Under the pieces are notes generated by a model. It had not been told where the DNA came from, did not search any database, and was given only the letters and a program-made list of their open reading frames with translations. A stretch of 64,000 nt of DNA from Cannabis sativa. Taxonomy: Eukaryota > Streptophyta > Magnoliopsida > Rosales > Cannabaceae. This document shows positions 1-11,558 of this stretch, in pieces. The stretch lies in assembly GCF_029168945.1 (NCBI RefSeq), contig NC_083604.1:7742812-7806811 (forward strand). The letters are read 5' to 3'. The position numbers were made by a program, and so were the translations under genes. How positions within the stretch are numbered: the stretch's first letter is position 1; every line of letters starts with the position of its first letter.

Positions 1-1684
1 ACAGGTCCTTAATGATGTCCATATCCCATTGTTTATCATTGATACACATTAATGAAGACACCAACTGGTTTGCAAGTGCAGGGTGATCCGATTGAACAAA
101 AGGACAATCTTCATGAGGCAGCCACGGGACATCAAGAATAGGAGTTTGCAATCCACTAGCAATACTCTTTCTTACCCCTGCCAACATTAGATTTTTAGTT
201 TCAAACAAGCTTCTCCACACATAGCTTGGGTTGTTTCCCAAAGGGGCAGCCAAGAAAGAACTCTTAGGGAAATATCTTGCTTTGAATACCCTTGTTACTA
301 ATGCAGATTCATGCACCAGCAACCTCCATGATTGCTTTCCCAATAATGCAATATTATACTGTCTAAGATCTTTAAAACCAAGACCCCCACTATTCTTATG
401 ATTGCATAACTTATTCCAGCTCAACCAAGACACCCCACGGCTTTGCTTTTGTGATTGCCACCAGTACTTGCTCATAACACTTTCAATGGCTTTACAAGTC
501 TTCATCGGCAAAAGAAAAACGAACATTGCATGATTCAGAATAGCTTGAGCCACTGTTTTAAGAAGAAGTTCTTTACCTGCCTTTGATAAGAACCGTCCTT
601 CCCAACTAAGAATACGCTTACACACTTTGTCCTTCACGAAACCGAATACCGCATTCTTATTTCTTCCAATGGTGCAAGGAAGACCCAAGTACAGGTTGTT
701 CTCCCCTGCTTCCTGAATTCCCATCTTTTGACAAATGAGAGTACGCGTAGCAGGCTGTGTGTTACAGCTGAAGAAGACCGACGATTTCGAAAAGTTTATC
801 TTCTGTCCAGAGGCAATTTCAAAGTCATGAAGAAGAGTTAATATCTTGTCGGAGTTATCATCATTAGCACGACAAAAAACATAACTATCATCCGCGAAAA
901 GCATGTGCGAAATGACTGGAGCCCCATTAGCCACTCGAATGCCTCTTATCTGATGCGAGACTTCATAATGCTTAATTAGTGAAGAAAAAGCCTCTGCACA
1001 AATTAAGAACAAATATGAAGAGAGCGGATCGCCTTGGCGTATTCCTCTAGTTGGCATAATTTGACCAATATGTCTACCACTATGAGTAACATTATATTCC
1101 ACGGATGAAATACAAGACATCACAAGAAAAATCCACTTTGCATCAAATCCCATTCTCTGAAGGACAGCTTCAAGAAAGTGCCACTCAACTCTGTCATATG
1201 CCTTGCTAAAGTCAAGCTTCAAGGCCATATATCCTTCTTTTCCCAATCTTTTCCGTTTAAGGTAATGCATTACCTCATACAAAATCATGATATTATCCGT
1301 CATAAAACGTCTCGGGACAAAAGCACTTTGTGTTTTGGAGATCAAATGTGGTAAAACAACTTTCAGACGATTCGCCAAGACCTTCGAGATAACCTTATAG
1401 AGAACATTGCATAAGGATATCGGTCTTAAGTCTCCCATGTTGCTAGGATTTTTCTTCTTTGGAACCAGAACGATATTAGTTCTATTCAGCCCCTGAGGTG
1501 TAGACCCATCAGTGAAAAATTGACGAACTAAGGCAACTATATCATTCTTCACAATAAGCCAACATTTTTGAAAGAATCCCGGCGTCATGCCATCGGGCCC
1601 AGGTGACTTCTCGGGCTGCATTTGAAAGAGTGCCTTCTTCACTTCTTCCTCCGTGACAATTGACAATAAATCATGGTGCAAAAT
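1..1684 (-). CDS. LINE (non-LTR retrotransposon) ORF2 reverse transcriptase, 5'-truncated, runs off the window
   Basis: I translated the minus strand by hand. One frame is open without a stop from 1684 to position 1, about 560 codons, bounded upstream by a TAA at 1685-1687. In order it shows the plant LINE motif KSPGPDG (about 1612-1590), NPSNMGDLRPISLCNV, the palm motif LDFSKAYDRV (about 1217-1188), RGIRQGDPLS (about 1048-1019), the catalytic FADD box (about 899-885), and the thumb-region motifs SGQKINFSKS and LGLPCTIGR. After these comes the C-terminal GGLGFKDLRQYN segment that leads towards a zf-RVT/RNase H region outside the window. The endonuclease domain that should precede RT is missing. 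Truncation at the 5' side is usual for LINE insertions, because target-primed reverse transcription often stops early. The lack of stops suggests a young copy. The 3' end, poly-A tail and target duplication are outside the window. Confidence 0.93.
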   Translation of the reverse strand, partial: MLHHDLLSIVTEEEVKKALFQMQPEKSPGPDGMTPGFFQKCWLIVKNDIVALVRQFFTDGSTPQGLNRTNIVLVPKKKNPSNMGDLRPISLCNVLYKVISKVLANRLKVVLPHLISKTQSAFVPRRFMTDNIMILYEVMHYLKRKRLGKEGYMALKLDFSKAYDRVEWHFLEAVLQRMGFDAKWIFLVMSCISSVEYNVTHSGRHIGQIMPTRGIRQGDPLSSYLFLICAEAFSSLIKHYEVSHQIRGIRVANGAPVISHMLFADDSYVFCRANDDNSDKILTLLHDFEIASGQKINFSKSSVFFSCNTQPATRTLICQKMGIQEAGENNLYLGLPCTIGRNKNAVFGFVKDKVCKRILSWEGRFLSKAGKELLLKTVAQAILNHAMFVFLLPMKTCKAIESVMSKYWWQSQKQSRGVSWLSWNKLCNHKNSGGLGFKDLRQYNIALLGKQSWRLLVHESALVTRVFKARYFPKSSFLAAPLGNNPSYVWRSLFETKNLMLAGVRKSIASGLQTPILDVPWLPHEDCPFVQSDHPALANQLVSSLMCINDKQWDMDIIKDL

Positions 1685-1687
1685 TTA

Positions 1688-2748
1688 ATCTTTAATATAT
1701 GTCAGATTCAATAATTTCCAACATTGCAAGTAATAACAATGTATAATAACATGACTAATACGAGGAATCTTTAAAAGTAATTGACTTCAATTCGTATCAT
1801 TCTCTGCCGGGAATGATGAACAATAAATACATGCCTCATGTATTTAAATAACATTAGTCATGCTCATTGTTATTCTTATACTTTGATGTTTCAATGCAAT
1901 TTTCTTAATATTCTTTTTGGATATTCAAAACCCACTATAAAATTGCATCAATAATAATCATTTTTAATGATTCTTTAGTTGTATTCACATAAATACAATC
2001 ATTTTTTTTTACAAATATAAAACATTTACTTCAGGAAATGTTTGTCAAAATCTATATCGATATTAGATTACTTTTCATTGTCCTCAAAGAATACAAGAAC
2101 ATATATATAAATATGTATTCATCTCTTTCATTATATATCCATCAACTATATAATGAATATTACGTTTGCATAATCTTCAGGATATATGCAAGATTTTATT
2201 GAGGACGCATAATCATGAGGATATATGCAATATTTTATCGAGGATGCATAATCTTCAGGATATATACAATTTTTTATCGATGATGCATAATCTTCAGGAT
2301 ATATGCAATATTTTATCGATGATGCATAATCTTCAGGATATATGCAATATTTTATCGATGATGCATAATCTTTAGGATATATGGAATATTTTATCGATAA
2401 TACATAATCTTTTGGATATATGTATAATTTATATAGATTTTCTCTATCATATCATAGGCACACATATATTGTAAATATTATGAATGATAAGAACATAATA
2501 TATATATGAAATTAATAATAAATATATAAAAACATATACATACATATATAATATATAGATATATAGATAAAAAGAAAAAGGAAACCAAATGATTCTTGAA
2601 ATTGTTTCAGTCAGATGAGTATATATATAAATATATATTTAGTATATCGTGACTTTGAAATAATTCAAGAACTTTAACAAAATACTTACATTGGGTCTTA
2701 GGCAGAGATTCATGCTTGAAGCTTGGGCAGAGACTCGTGCTGATAACG
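1688..2748 (-). mobile_element. 5' leader region of a copia-type LTR element, AT-rich
   Basis: This stretch lies between the 5' end of the LINE and an LTR at 2749-3001. Read on minus, it begins right after the LTR with a sequence like CGTTATCAGCACGAG, which resembles a variant of the usual TGGTATCAGAGC primer-binding site. It continues as AT-rich, non-coding DNA. I see no gag or pol motifs. The LINE seems to have landed in this leader, so the rest of the element would lie left of the window. The assignment is inferred from position and the primer-site-like sequence. Confidence 0.4.
2166..2405. repeat. 39-bp tandem repeat, about six units
   Basis: Direct reading shows about six head-to-tail units starting GCATAATCTTCAGGATATAT and ending with ATCGATGAT. 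The middle units are nearly identical and the outer ones diverge. Because 39 is a multiple of three, the repeat stays open as a 13-residue periodic peptide. That is an arithmetic result, not evidence of a gene. Confidence 0.9.
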
Positions 2749-3001
2749 TGTTATAAAATAATATAAAATAATATAAAGTAGATGAGAAGAAAGAAGAAGA
2801 AGATGAAGAGAGAAAGAGAAAGTGAATGAGAATTTCGGAGTTGTTTATTCCAATGGGGTGAACCCCTATTTATACAAATACAAGAGTGAAATATTAAGAA
2901 ACTAAGAAAAAGGGAAACTAAGGAAAAGAGGAATGTTGATTACAATTCATAGTAATAAATAAAAGATTTGGACATCCACATAATTATTAATATTTATAAC
3001 A
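2749..3001 (-). mobile_element. 253-bp LTR of a copia-type element
   Basis: On minus the segment starts TGTTATAAA and ends TTTATAACA, so it has TG...CA ends inside a 9-bp terminal inverted repeat. It contains a TATA-like box (TATAAATAGGGG, about 2875-2864). It is followed on the minus strand by the primer-site-like sequence described for 1688-2748. The partner LTR is not in the window, so no target duplication could be checked. Confidence 0.6.
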
Positions 3002-3176
3002 AGTACAATGTATGTTTTCTTTAACTTATTTTTATAAAAATATTTTTTTTTCATATTTAGATAACTCTTAAATATTTAAAGTAATTTTAGAATAATATTA
3101 GTTCAATACATTTGCATAGAATAATTTTTTTTAAAAAAAATAAAAATTAAATGTGTAAAAATATTATATTACATAA

Positions 3177-3901
3177 TGTTGACCGAGGTTTTCGGCAACC
3201 AATAAAATAATAATAATTTAGAGAGCTGTAAGAAATAAGGAGGGAGGTTTTTTACGTGGTTGGGGCGTTAATGAGCCTTAGTCCACGAGTCTGTGTATTT
3301 ATGATAGTATTTAATACAGAGAATGTACTTGGTGAGTTTTTACTCTTCTAGTTCTTTTGAAACCCAGAATTCTCGACCCCACTTTAATGAGCTTTGGGGG
3401 GTATTTATAGTGTTTTTGTGGGGTGATCCCTAGAATTAAAGTACATGCACTTCTGTAACTATCAGTAAAGCCACACATTCCCAATGAATTTATCATAGGT
3501 AATGCATGGTCTAATCCCTAGGCTCTGTAGGGATTTTATGAGGGTAGTCCTTAATCCCTTTTGACTGATGTGATTCTTCTCAGCATAGCCGTCACTAGTG
3601 GGTACCAATTGGGGGTTGTGCCGTCAGACTTTACTGCGTATGGCAGTTTCAATACGCCTCCTCACAATGCGGCATTAAATGCGAGATGACTGTTCAGATG
3701 AAACCTGATACCTTTCGGAGATGCTATGTTGCCCTCTGGCTCTCCGGGAGCACACGAGACTTACATGCCTTCTCCGGGAAGTATGTCTAATATAATCCTT
3801 TACTTTAAGAAGACTTAGTTGTTTTATTCAAATGCTACCCTTTCCATCCACGTGTCATCGCCCGGTTGGTCCACGTAATTTGGACAAAATCAGGGGCAAC
3901 A
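3177..3901 (-). mobile_element. Solo LTR, 725 bp, TSD CATAA
   Basis: The segment starts TGTTGACCGAGG and ends GGGGCAACA. It is flanked on both sides by CATAA (3172-3176 and 3902-3906), a perfect 5-bp target duplication. A TATA-like box on minus (ACTATAAATACC, about 3412-3401) places transcription on that strand. The element interior has been removed, presumably by LTR-LTR recombination. The 61-codon ORF at 3311-3496 is chance. Confidence 0.85.
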
Positions 3902-4711
3902 CATAAAAATTAAAATATTACATATTATTTATTATTCAATATACTAATTATTATACAAAACATATATAACTTAAAAAATTATAAAAATAATACTAATATA
4001 CTAGAAAAATACGAACCCATCTTAAAAAAATTTAAATGTATAAAAATATTAAATTACATAAAAATTAAAATATTACTCAACATACTAATTATTATACAAA
4101 ATATAACTTAAGAAATTATAAAAATGATACTAATATATATACTACAAAAATACAAATACATAATATGAAATATAAAATTTAATAAAAAGATAGTTAATAT
4201 ACAAACACTTAGAGTAACGTAAATATCTATTTATTTAACTTTTCAAATTAATTTTTATTTATGTTTATTATATATAATTTATACTTAATTTAGTTATATT
4301 AATAATAAAATAATATATATATGAAGAAATATATTCTTAATAAAAATTATGTTAAAACACAAAATTGTAAAGCTAAAAAAAATAATAGTAAGACCTTATA
4401 GAGTCAATTATTTCATAATATAACCAACTCCATATACAATAACCCACGCCATAAGATCCTTAGTCATTTTTTACACCTTATAACGTCGATAGTGAATTTC
4501 ATCAAAACCGATGCTGAAAGCCCTTAAAAACTGCCTCCAAAGTCTAATTTTTTAGTAGTGAAGACCTCTCTTGATGAGCATACCCAAGTGTGTTTTCAAC
4601 CTACAATTAACACAAGGAAAACAATACACAACACACTACAAAAAAATATGAAGAACTTTCTGGACTCAAGTTCTTCGCACAAGAAGCCCTCTCTACAAAA
4701 CATAGAAATTA
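3902..4711. other. AT-rich intergenic DNA with a possible CACTA-type terminus at 4380-4561
   Basis: No coding potential is visible. Positions 3910-4380 are A/T-dominated with internal near-duplications. The end at 4549-4561 reads TTTTTTAGTAGTG, the complement of a CACTACTAAAAA-type terminal repeat found in some CACTA elements. I found no matching second terminus, so the CACTA reading is weak. Confidence 0.3.
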
Positions 4712-5126
4712 AGGGGTCGTTTGGCTTCGCAACTTAAAAACTGTTTTCAGTTTTAAAAAATAAGAAATATTTTTTAAAAACTAATAAGGTCGTTTGGTAG
4801 AAATTTTTAAAAACTAGAAAACAGAAAACATCAAAATGTTATTTTCAATTTTCAAAAACAATTTTATTTTGTTTAACATATTTATATTTTACATTTTTTC
4901 TCACAGACTCAGATCCTAGACCCGAACTCGGAACCAAATGGGTTCATGTCATGGTATGAAGTTAATATATTAATTTTTTTAAGTAAGAAAAAATCTAAAA
5001 ATAGTTTTAAAAATCTTGTACCAAACACCATAAATTTTTAAATTGATAAAAAACTGTTTTTTATTCTCACTTTTGAAAACACATAATTTTAAAAACTAAA
5101 AACTGAAAAACACAGCCAAACAGGCT
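4712..5126. mobile_element. MITE-like fold-back element (hAT-like termini)
   Basis: The ends read GGTCGTTTGGCT on the left and AGCCAAACAGGC on the right, forming an imperfect terminal inverted repeat. The interior is rich in inverted AAACTGTTTT/TTTTTAAAAAC-like segments, so most of the element can fold back. There is no ORF. The 'GGTCGTTTGG' style of terminus is common in plant hAT-type MITEs. A clear 8-bp target duplication was not found, so the exact ends are uncertain. Confidence 0.5.
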
Positions 5127-5315
5127 AGCTTCTGAAAAAATGATAAACAAGAGATGATAAGAACTCACGACTTAAGGATATGTCTATATACACCCTAGGA
5201 ATACCTTAGATCTTAGAAAAGAGAAAATAAAACAATCAGAAAGTAAATGAGAAGTATTTCTAAAAAAAACAGTCGAAATCTATTCAAACATCTTTAAAAT
5301 TCCTTGGAATAGATT
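5127..5315. other. Spacer before the first copia element
   Basis: Short AT-rich spacer with no recognised feature, ending in the target duplication AGATT (5311-5315). Confidence 0.6.
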
Positions 5316-6446
5316 TGTAAGAATTTTTATTCCCAACTAACCCTACACACAGCAGCACTAATCAGAAAACCAAGGTCAATTTAGACCTTTTACCCTTCAG
5401 TCAAACCCTTCTTTTGACCCCTCCTTATAAACCAAACGACAACACTTATTTTATTTACTACAAGTTGTTTATGACACTCAAGAAAACCCTAAAAATGCAT
5501 CAGTCATATATAAGTTGATTTATTTCTTAAACACACATTCAACAACTAAAAGAAAACCCTAGTCGTGAGACTGCCTCCTTCTTCGTTGTTCTTCTCTGAA
5601 GAACACGAAGAACACCTGCAACACAACCTAGAAAAATCCCACTGCCCAGATCGAATCAACCCCAAACCGAGCCTTATTCTTCGTGGTTCTTCACAGTAGA
5701 ACACGAAGACAACAACAACAATAAAAACCAAAAAATAATCCCTTAAATCGAGCCTTTGCCAAACTGATTTAACAACCCAGAAATCACATAAACATACACA
5801 CAATATAGAAATTGCAAAAAAAATAAAAGAAGAGATAACACCAGATTTTATAGAGGTTCCCCAAAAATTGTTGCTCAGTACATCCTCTTGAGCTCGCCTC
5901 AGATTCACTATAGATCTCCAAAGATCAAGAGTACAAAGTTTCAGATTCCAAAAAAACAAAGGTATGATTTTGGTAATCCCTTTAATTACAGAATTTCTTT
6001 CCCTCTTTTCTCTCTATTTTTCCCTCTCTGAGTTTAATCTCTAATCATATTCTCCTCCTTGTTTTGCATGAATCGATCTCCCTGGTTTGGTGTTGAACAT
6101 CTGAGCCTTAACCCTAGGGCTCCAAAACTCACTCAATGTGTGTCTCCTTCAACCATCCAATTTTTGGATCTGATTTGTGTGATTTTTGGTCTGGAGATAT
6201 ATTCGGATCTATGTTGTATGTTTTCTGTTCTACTCTGTGATTGAGATTATCTGGCTTTTAATATCTGTTGTAGTGGAGTACAGAGAAGAGAGTTAGTTAC
6301 AAAGTTTAATAGACTTTGTAACTAATTTGCTGATCTGTCCTAGGTATTTAGAGGCCAAAGGCCACCTAGTATTTTTAACTGTGTGTACTCTTTGATAAAT
6401 GTTCTGGTTTTACAGTGTACAGGTAATATGGGGTTTTATTTCAACA
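5316..6446 (-). repeat. 3' LTR of copia element 1
   Basis: It matches 12507-13625 along its length, from TGTAAGAATTTTTATTCC to TTTATTTCAACA in plus orientation. On the element strand it starts TGTTGAAATAAAACC and ends TTCTTACA. It lies just downstream of the RNase H end. The purine-containing GGTAGAAAT at 6455-6447 may be the remnant polypurine tract. The small ORFs here, such as 5546-5959 and 6059-6244, recur in the other LTR and are not genes. Confidence 0.9.
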
Positions 6447-6539
6447 ATTTCTACCTAAAACCCCATATGAACTGTGCACTAAAATTTTTGTTGTTGTTTG
6501 AGTGTAACTGAGGGTCTTAGCTCGAACCCACTAAGGGTT

Positions 6540-7702
6540 TTACTGACCTGTGTTAATCCCCAATAAGCTTAAGCAAAGCTTAAACTTATTGAGGGACACA
6601 ACCTTTGTGGCCATGTCTGCTGGATTCACTTCAATAGGCACTTTGTCTATCCCGATCTGTCCCTGTGTAACTTTATCCCTAATAAAGTGATATTTTATCT
6701 CAATGTGTTTTGTCCTGTCATGAAAAACCAGGTTTTTGCACAAATAGATGATGCTATGACTATCGGAGTAGATTATAGACACCGTTTACATTAACTTTAG
6801 CTCCTCCATAAGTCCTTTTAACCATAAGGCCTCTTTAATAGCTTCTGTAGTAGCTATATATTCAAATTCAGTAGTGGACAACGCCACTACTTGTTGTAAT
6901 TGTACTTTCCAACTAGTATAATTTTCCCTTGTTAAGAAAAAATAGGCCGAAGTAGATCTTCTAGTGTCCCTGTCCTCCGCATAATCTGCATCTGTGAACC
7001 CTTCGATGTTCTCTGTGTTTGGTGACCCTAATAGACCAATCCTAACTTAGATGTACCTTTTAAGTATCTCATAAGCCATTGAATGGCTTCCCAATGCTCT
7101 TTTCCAGGACTAGACGTGAACTTGCTTAGCACACTAATTGCATAAGCAAGGTCATGTCTAGTACTAATCATCAAGTACATTATGGACCCTACTACATTAG
7201 AGTAGGGAACATTAGCCATCTCTTCTTTCTCTAACTTGGTCTTAGGGCACATAAATTTAGACATAAGGTATTGGTTGGTAATCGGCTGTGAAACAGCCTT
7301 CGCATCTTCCATAGAAAACTTTTTTATGATCTTGCTGATATAGTCTTCCTGATGTAGCATGAGTTTCTCTTTGCCTCTATCCCTTAGAATGTTGATCCCC
7401 AAAATCTTAGTAGCCACACTTATGTCCTTCATTTCAAATTCCGACTTGAGCAAATCCTTGACCTTGTTGATATTTGACCTCTCCTTGCTAATTATTAGCA
7501 TATCATCCACATAAAGTAGCAAGTAAATGACTTTAGCAATTTCCAAACCTTTAAAGTACAAACAGTGGTCATAATAGCTTCTATTGAACCCCTGTTTGGT
7601 CATAAAAGTGTCAAACCGTTTGTTCCACTGTCTCGGGGATTTCTTCAATCCATATAGAGACTTGTCAAGATCCCCATGTAGAAAAACCGTGGTCACATCC
7701 AT
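6540..7702 (-). pseudogene. Copia element 1 pol: RT (3' part) and RNase H, broken
   Basis: Minus-strand frames 7702-7028 and 6782-6540 carry the copia RT and RNase H end. Visible are MDV..FLHGDL, SLYGLKKSPRQWNKRF, the catalytic YVDD (in LLLYVDDMLII), LGINILRDR and the RNase H motifs FTDADYAEDRDTRRSTS, ALSTTEFEYI and KHIEIKYHFIRD. About 30 residues normally found between FLHGDL and SLYGLK are missing. The RNase H frame is split by a stop near 6783. The first codons abut the solo LTR at 7704; the matching upstream half resumes at 9498. The protein cannot be functional as it stands. Confidence 0.88.
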
Positions 7703-7703
7703 T

Positions 7704-9492
7704 TGTTGGGATTTTATGCCCTAAATAAAACCCATCTAAATATAATCTGATTTGTTATCAATGAAAGATTAGAAGTCATTTATGTTTACATGTAGTTTTC
7801 ATGTTTATGGTTTAATATATACAAAATCTGTTAAGTCCAGAACATATAGTTATTTACAATTACAGTGATGTCAACACAGTGGAATGGGATTGTGATTATA
7901 TGCTTCAAAAGACAAAGTCCCTGTTTCATCAGTGCATTGCATAAGTGTTATGTTCTTTCCAGGACATTCGCAAAGTATGCTAGTTTCGAATGTATGGAGT
8001 ATACTTCGGACTTGGACGGATATTGATCCTGGTAAAGATATTATAATCTTAGCGTTGTATCTTTCTAAGTCAATATCATTAGTTGATCTTAGATCAAAAG
8101 ATCTTAATCCTAACATGCTTAGGTTCAATCTCAAAAGTGCTATTCATGTTCTTTGATTACTTTCTGGTAAGGGTGATACGTACATTTTGGGAACATGGTA
8201 GTATGATTGAGTGGGAGCGCTAAACATAGATATAGAATCTATAGCTTTTATTAGGACATAGAAGTGAAACGATGATTTCCTATGAGCTTGGCTTAATAGA
8301 GGTAAATGGAAGAGCTCTTGTTTTAGTGATTATATTTTAGTTCACTGAAATATCATTTACAGGAAGCTAAGTGTTTTAAGGATAAAATACATTGAGGAGT
8401 GAAACAAGAAATTTATCCCTACTTGGTGTAAATCATATATAGATGATCTTTCATTATTGAGATTAGAACGATGGTTAAATTTTGATAGCGTATCTATATC
8501 GTGGAACATATAGAGCGTTCTATATGACTGAGAGTGCAATTCCAAGTTCTATGAGTGGATGCAACAAGGAATTAATAAGTTAGGGAATTTACTTAGTGAA
8601 TTCTAGTTCAGCTTATTGGAAGCTCGGTTGTATAGGCCCATGGTCCCCATACTAGTTGAGACCATACTGCTTGTAAGACTCAGATAATTGATTTTAATTA
8701 ATCAATTATAATTCTAAAATTAGACTAGGTCTAGTCTATGAATTTTGACCAAGCAAGGGCTAAATTGTGTAGAAAAGAGATTCTAGGTTTTATTTATTAA
8801 TTGGAAGACTTTATGTCTAATTAATAAATATATTAAATAGAAATTTTATTTGATAATTGATTTTAATTATTAAATAATTAGTTTTGGCATTTAAATGGTT
8901 AGAATTAGAAAAATTTCATTTTTGAGAAAATAAGGGAAAATTGGAAAAATACGCAAGTGGGGCCCACTAACTATGGCCGACCACTTAAAGGGATTTTCCA
9001 CTTAATATTTTCATTATTTTAATGCCTAATAATTCCTAACCTAAATCTAGTGGTTGCCTATAAATAGATAGTGATGCCTCACACTTAAAAGGATGAAATT
9101 TCTTGCCTTCAGGAAAAATTGAGCCATCTATTATTCTATACCCATAGCTGAACCACCTTTCCTCTCTTTTCTTCTTCAAATTTTCATACCTTGAGTGATA
9201 GAGTGAGTGCCGACACACATCAAGTGGTATCTCAATCATAGTGTGGAAGACTGTGAAGAATCCAGAATCAAGAGAAGGACATTCAGGCTCATATTTTGGT
9301 GATACTCTGCGATAGACAGGATACAAGGGTTAGAGATCTGAGCGGAAGGAAACATTATATTCTGCTGCACCCAATGTAAGGTTTTCTGAAACTTTATATG
9401 TGTTTACTTTCATTGTTTTTGAAATTCATATTAGGATGTTAATGAAACATACTTGCTAGTAAATCTAGATCCTGGTAAAACATATTCCAACA
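7704..9492 (+). mobile_element. Solo LTR (copia family 2), 1789 bp, TSD CCATT, inside RT of element 1
   Basis: It starts TGTTGGGATTTTATGCCC and ends ATATTCCAACA. CCATT flanks it on both sides (7699-7703 and 9493-9497). It is homologous to the LTRs at 26830-28725 and 35148-37262 and to those starting at 42818 and 60441. A TATA box (CTATAAATAGATAGTG, about 9059-9074) and the downstream motif CTGCTGCACCCAATGTAAGG are shared with those copies. Small ORFs such as 7871-8134, 8357-8545 and 9036-9326 are chance. Confidence 0.9.
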
Positions 9493-9497
9493 CCATT

Positions 9498-10301
9498 TGG
9501 TCAATCTCCATGTCAAACTGAGTAGCTAGTGATAGCATCAACCTTATATTCTTTCTAAGTGAACCCCTTTGCCACCAATCTCGCTTTGAACCTTACCGGT
9601 TCATCCTTGGTCCTCCCTTCCTTGACTTTGAAAAGCCATTTTTAAGATACCACACTCTTGCCATCGGGTCTAAGTACAACTCTCCAAGTCTTATTTTTTA
9701 TGAGAGAGTACATTTCCTCTTTCATTGCTTTCAATCAGGCCTTGTAATTTTGGTCTTTAATTGCTTCTTCATAAGATTTAGGCTTATAGATCTCAGCTTC
9801 AAGTTTGCACATATAGGCATAGGCAATAATCTCATCCCACACATTGTAAATGTACTTCTTGTTACGTTTAGGAACTCTTCTAGCTCTATCTCTTGTAAGC
9901 TGATATTCTATGAGGTCTTCCTGATTCCTGTCTTCTTCATCTTGAACTTCATGTTCCACTTTAACTGGTTCCACCTGATTTGGTGCTTCTTTAGGTTCCA
10001 TTTGAATTGGTTCCACCTGATCTAGATTCGGCTCCATTTCAGTTGGGCCGGTTTGAGTGACTCCAATAGATGTACCTGCAGGGTTAGTTTCTATGGAACC
10101 TACATCAAGCTCATTAGTATTTTTACAAGGAAAATCATTTTCTTGAAAAATCACATCTCCACTAATGAGTTTTTTGAAATCTCCTTTTGCTTTTACCCAC
10201 AATCTATAGCCCTTTACACCCTCGGGGTAATCCAGAAACACACATTTTAGAGCCCTAGGCTCTAACTTGCCTACACTTTGACGTATAAGCTGCACATCCA
10301 A
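9498..10301 (-). pseudogene. Copia element 1 pol: integrase C-terminal/linker region and start of RT
   Basis: The frame 10301-9735 includes the copia capping motif GKLEPRALKCVFLDYPEGVKGYRLW and an acidic, proline-rich linker (repeats of NQVEP/MEP type). It ends with the approach to RT (YEEAIKDQNYKA). Beyond a stop, 9734-9498 carries degenerate RT finger motifs (WLFKVKEG, KARLVAKGF) up to the solo-LTR insertion. This links the integrase to the RT half on the other side of the insertion. Confidence 0.8.
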
Positions 10302-10317
10302 AAACTCTCAAATTAGA

Positions 10318-10968
10318 CTAGTCAGGTGGTTTACCAGTCGACCTTTCTTCAGAGGTTTTACCTTCAATTACACTAGAGAGACTTCTACTGATTAGGTATG
10401 TAGTAGTGACAACTGCTTCTCCCCAAAATCCATTTGCGAGCCCAGCATTGAAAAGCATGCATCTTTCTTTGTTCAATATGGTTCTGTTCATTCTCTCAGC
10501 AACACCATTTTGCAGAGCAATTTTCCTCACTGTCCTGTGCCTTTGGATTCCATTGTCTTGATAGTAACTTGTAAACTCATCATTACAAAATTCTAAGCCG
10601 TTATCTGTCCTTAGGGTTTTCAATTTTCTATTAGTTAGGTTTTCAACAAGTAATTTCCAATGTACAAATTTTTGAAAAGCCTCATTTTTATGCTTTAACA
10701 GATAAACCCAAACTTTCCTAGAATAATCATCAACAATAGATAAGAAATAGGCACTACCCCCAAAAGTTAGGGTTTTCTCAGGACCCCACAAATCTGAGTG
10801 AACATAATCTAAGATACCTTGCGATTTGTGTGTGCCAGTTTGAAATTTAAGTCTATGATGCTTTCTTAGTACACAAAATACACAAAAATATACCTTGGTT
10901 ACCTTGTCCTTACCAAGTAGCTTTTGTTCACTCATAAGTTGTAGCCCTCTTTCACTAATATGTCCCAA
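10318..10968 (-). pseudogene. Copia element 1 integrase core
   Basis: This 216-codon frame starts in the GAG-pre-integrase/zinc region (GHISERGLQLM, CVFC) and runs through the rve core. Visible catalytic positions are D in HSDLWGP, D in LRTDNGLEF and E in QNGVAERMN, so the D-D-E triad is still present. The end of the frame (EGKTSEERSTGKPPD) leads into the GKL-containing segment at 10301 after a short break. It acts, when intact, by inserting element cDNA into the host chromosome. Confidence 0.85.
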
Positions 10969-11046
10969 CCTTCTATGCCATAGGACAGCCTTAGTGTCTT
11001 CTATAACATGCTCTTTAGTGTTGTGGCAGCAAGCTACGGGGCTTCC

Positions 11047-11409
11047 TTACAAGTAGTATAGACCATCATTTTTGTGTCCTTTGATGATAGTCATAGACCC
11101 CTTGGCCAACTTGATTGTACCTGCCTCAATTTTGCTAACAACACCAAGATCATCAAGTACACTAATAGAAATTAAGTTTCTAGATAAATCAGGAAGATAT
11201 CTAACATTAGTAAAGGTTCTAATAATGCCATCAAACATTTTAAGGTTAATAGAACCTGAACCTTCAATGTTGCATGTGTGGTCATTCCCAAGAATGACTT
11301 TGCCCCCTCTAGATTCCTTGTAATCAAACAAATAAGACTTATTGTTAGTCATGTGAAAAGTACAACCTGAATCAATAATCCAATCATCTTTAAAAGATGA
11401 TACAGCCAC
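11047..11409 (-). pseudogene. Copia element 1 aspartic protease and GAG-pre-integrase segment
   Basis: The 120-codon frame contains the copia protease active-site motif WIIDSGCTFHMT near its start. It continues through VRYLPDLSRNLISIS and GHKNDGLYYL, the usual lead into the GAG-pre-integrase domain. The flanking frames are broken, so it is a fragment of the former polyprotein. Confidence 0.85.
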
Positions 11410-11558
11410 ATAGACATCTCCACTATCATAACCGTCACTTAGGTTTGCATTTTGATAGTCATTCTTGGTCTTATTTTGTTTGTTTGATTCTTCTTGATGA
11501 TCTGAATTTTGTTTCCCATTGCTTTTCTTGTAAAAGTAGCATTATCTCTTGAAATGCC

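Noticed and set aside
2166..2375. 69-codon ORF with a 13-residue repeat
   Set aside because: It results from a 39-bp tandem repeat in AT-rich element leader DNA; no coding context.
2166..2405. CRISPR-like array
   Set aside because: Units are contiguous without unique spacers, and the window is plant DNA. The same holds for the 12-bp array at 62054-62180.
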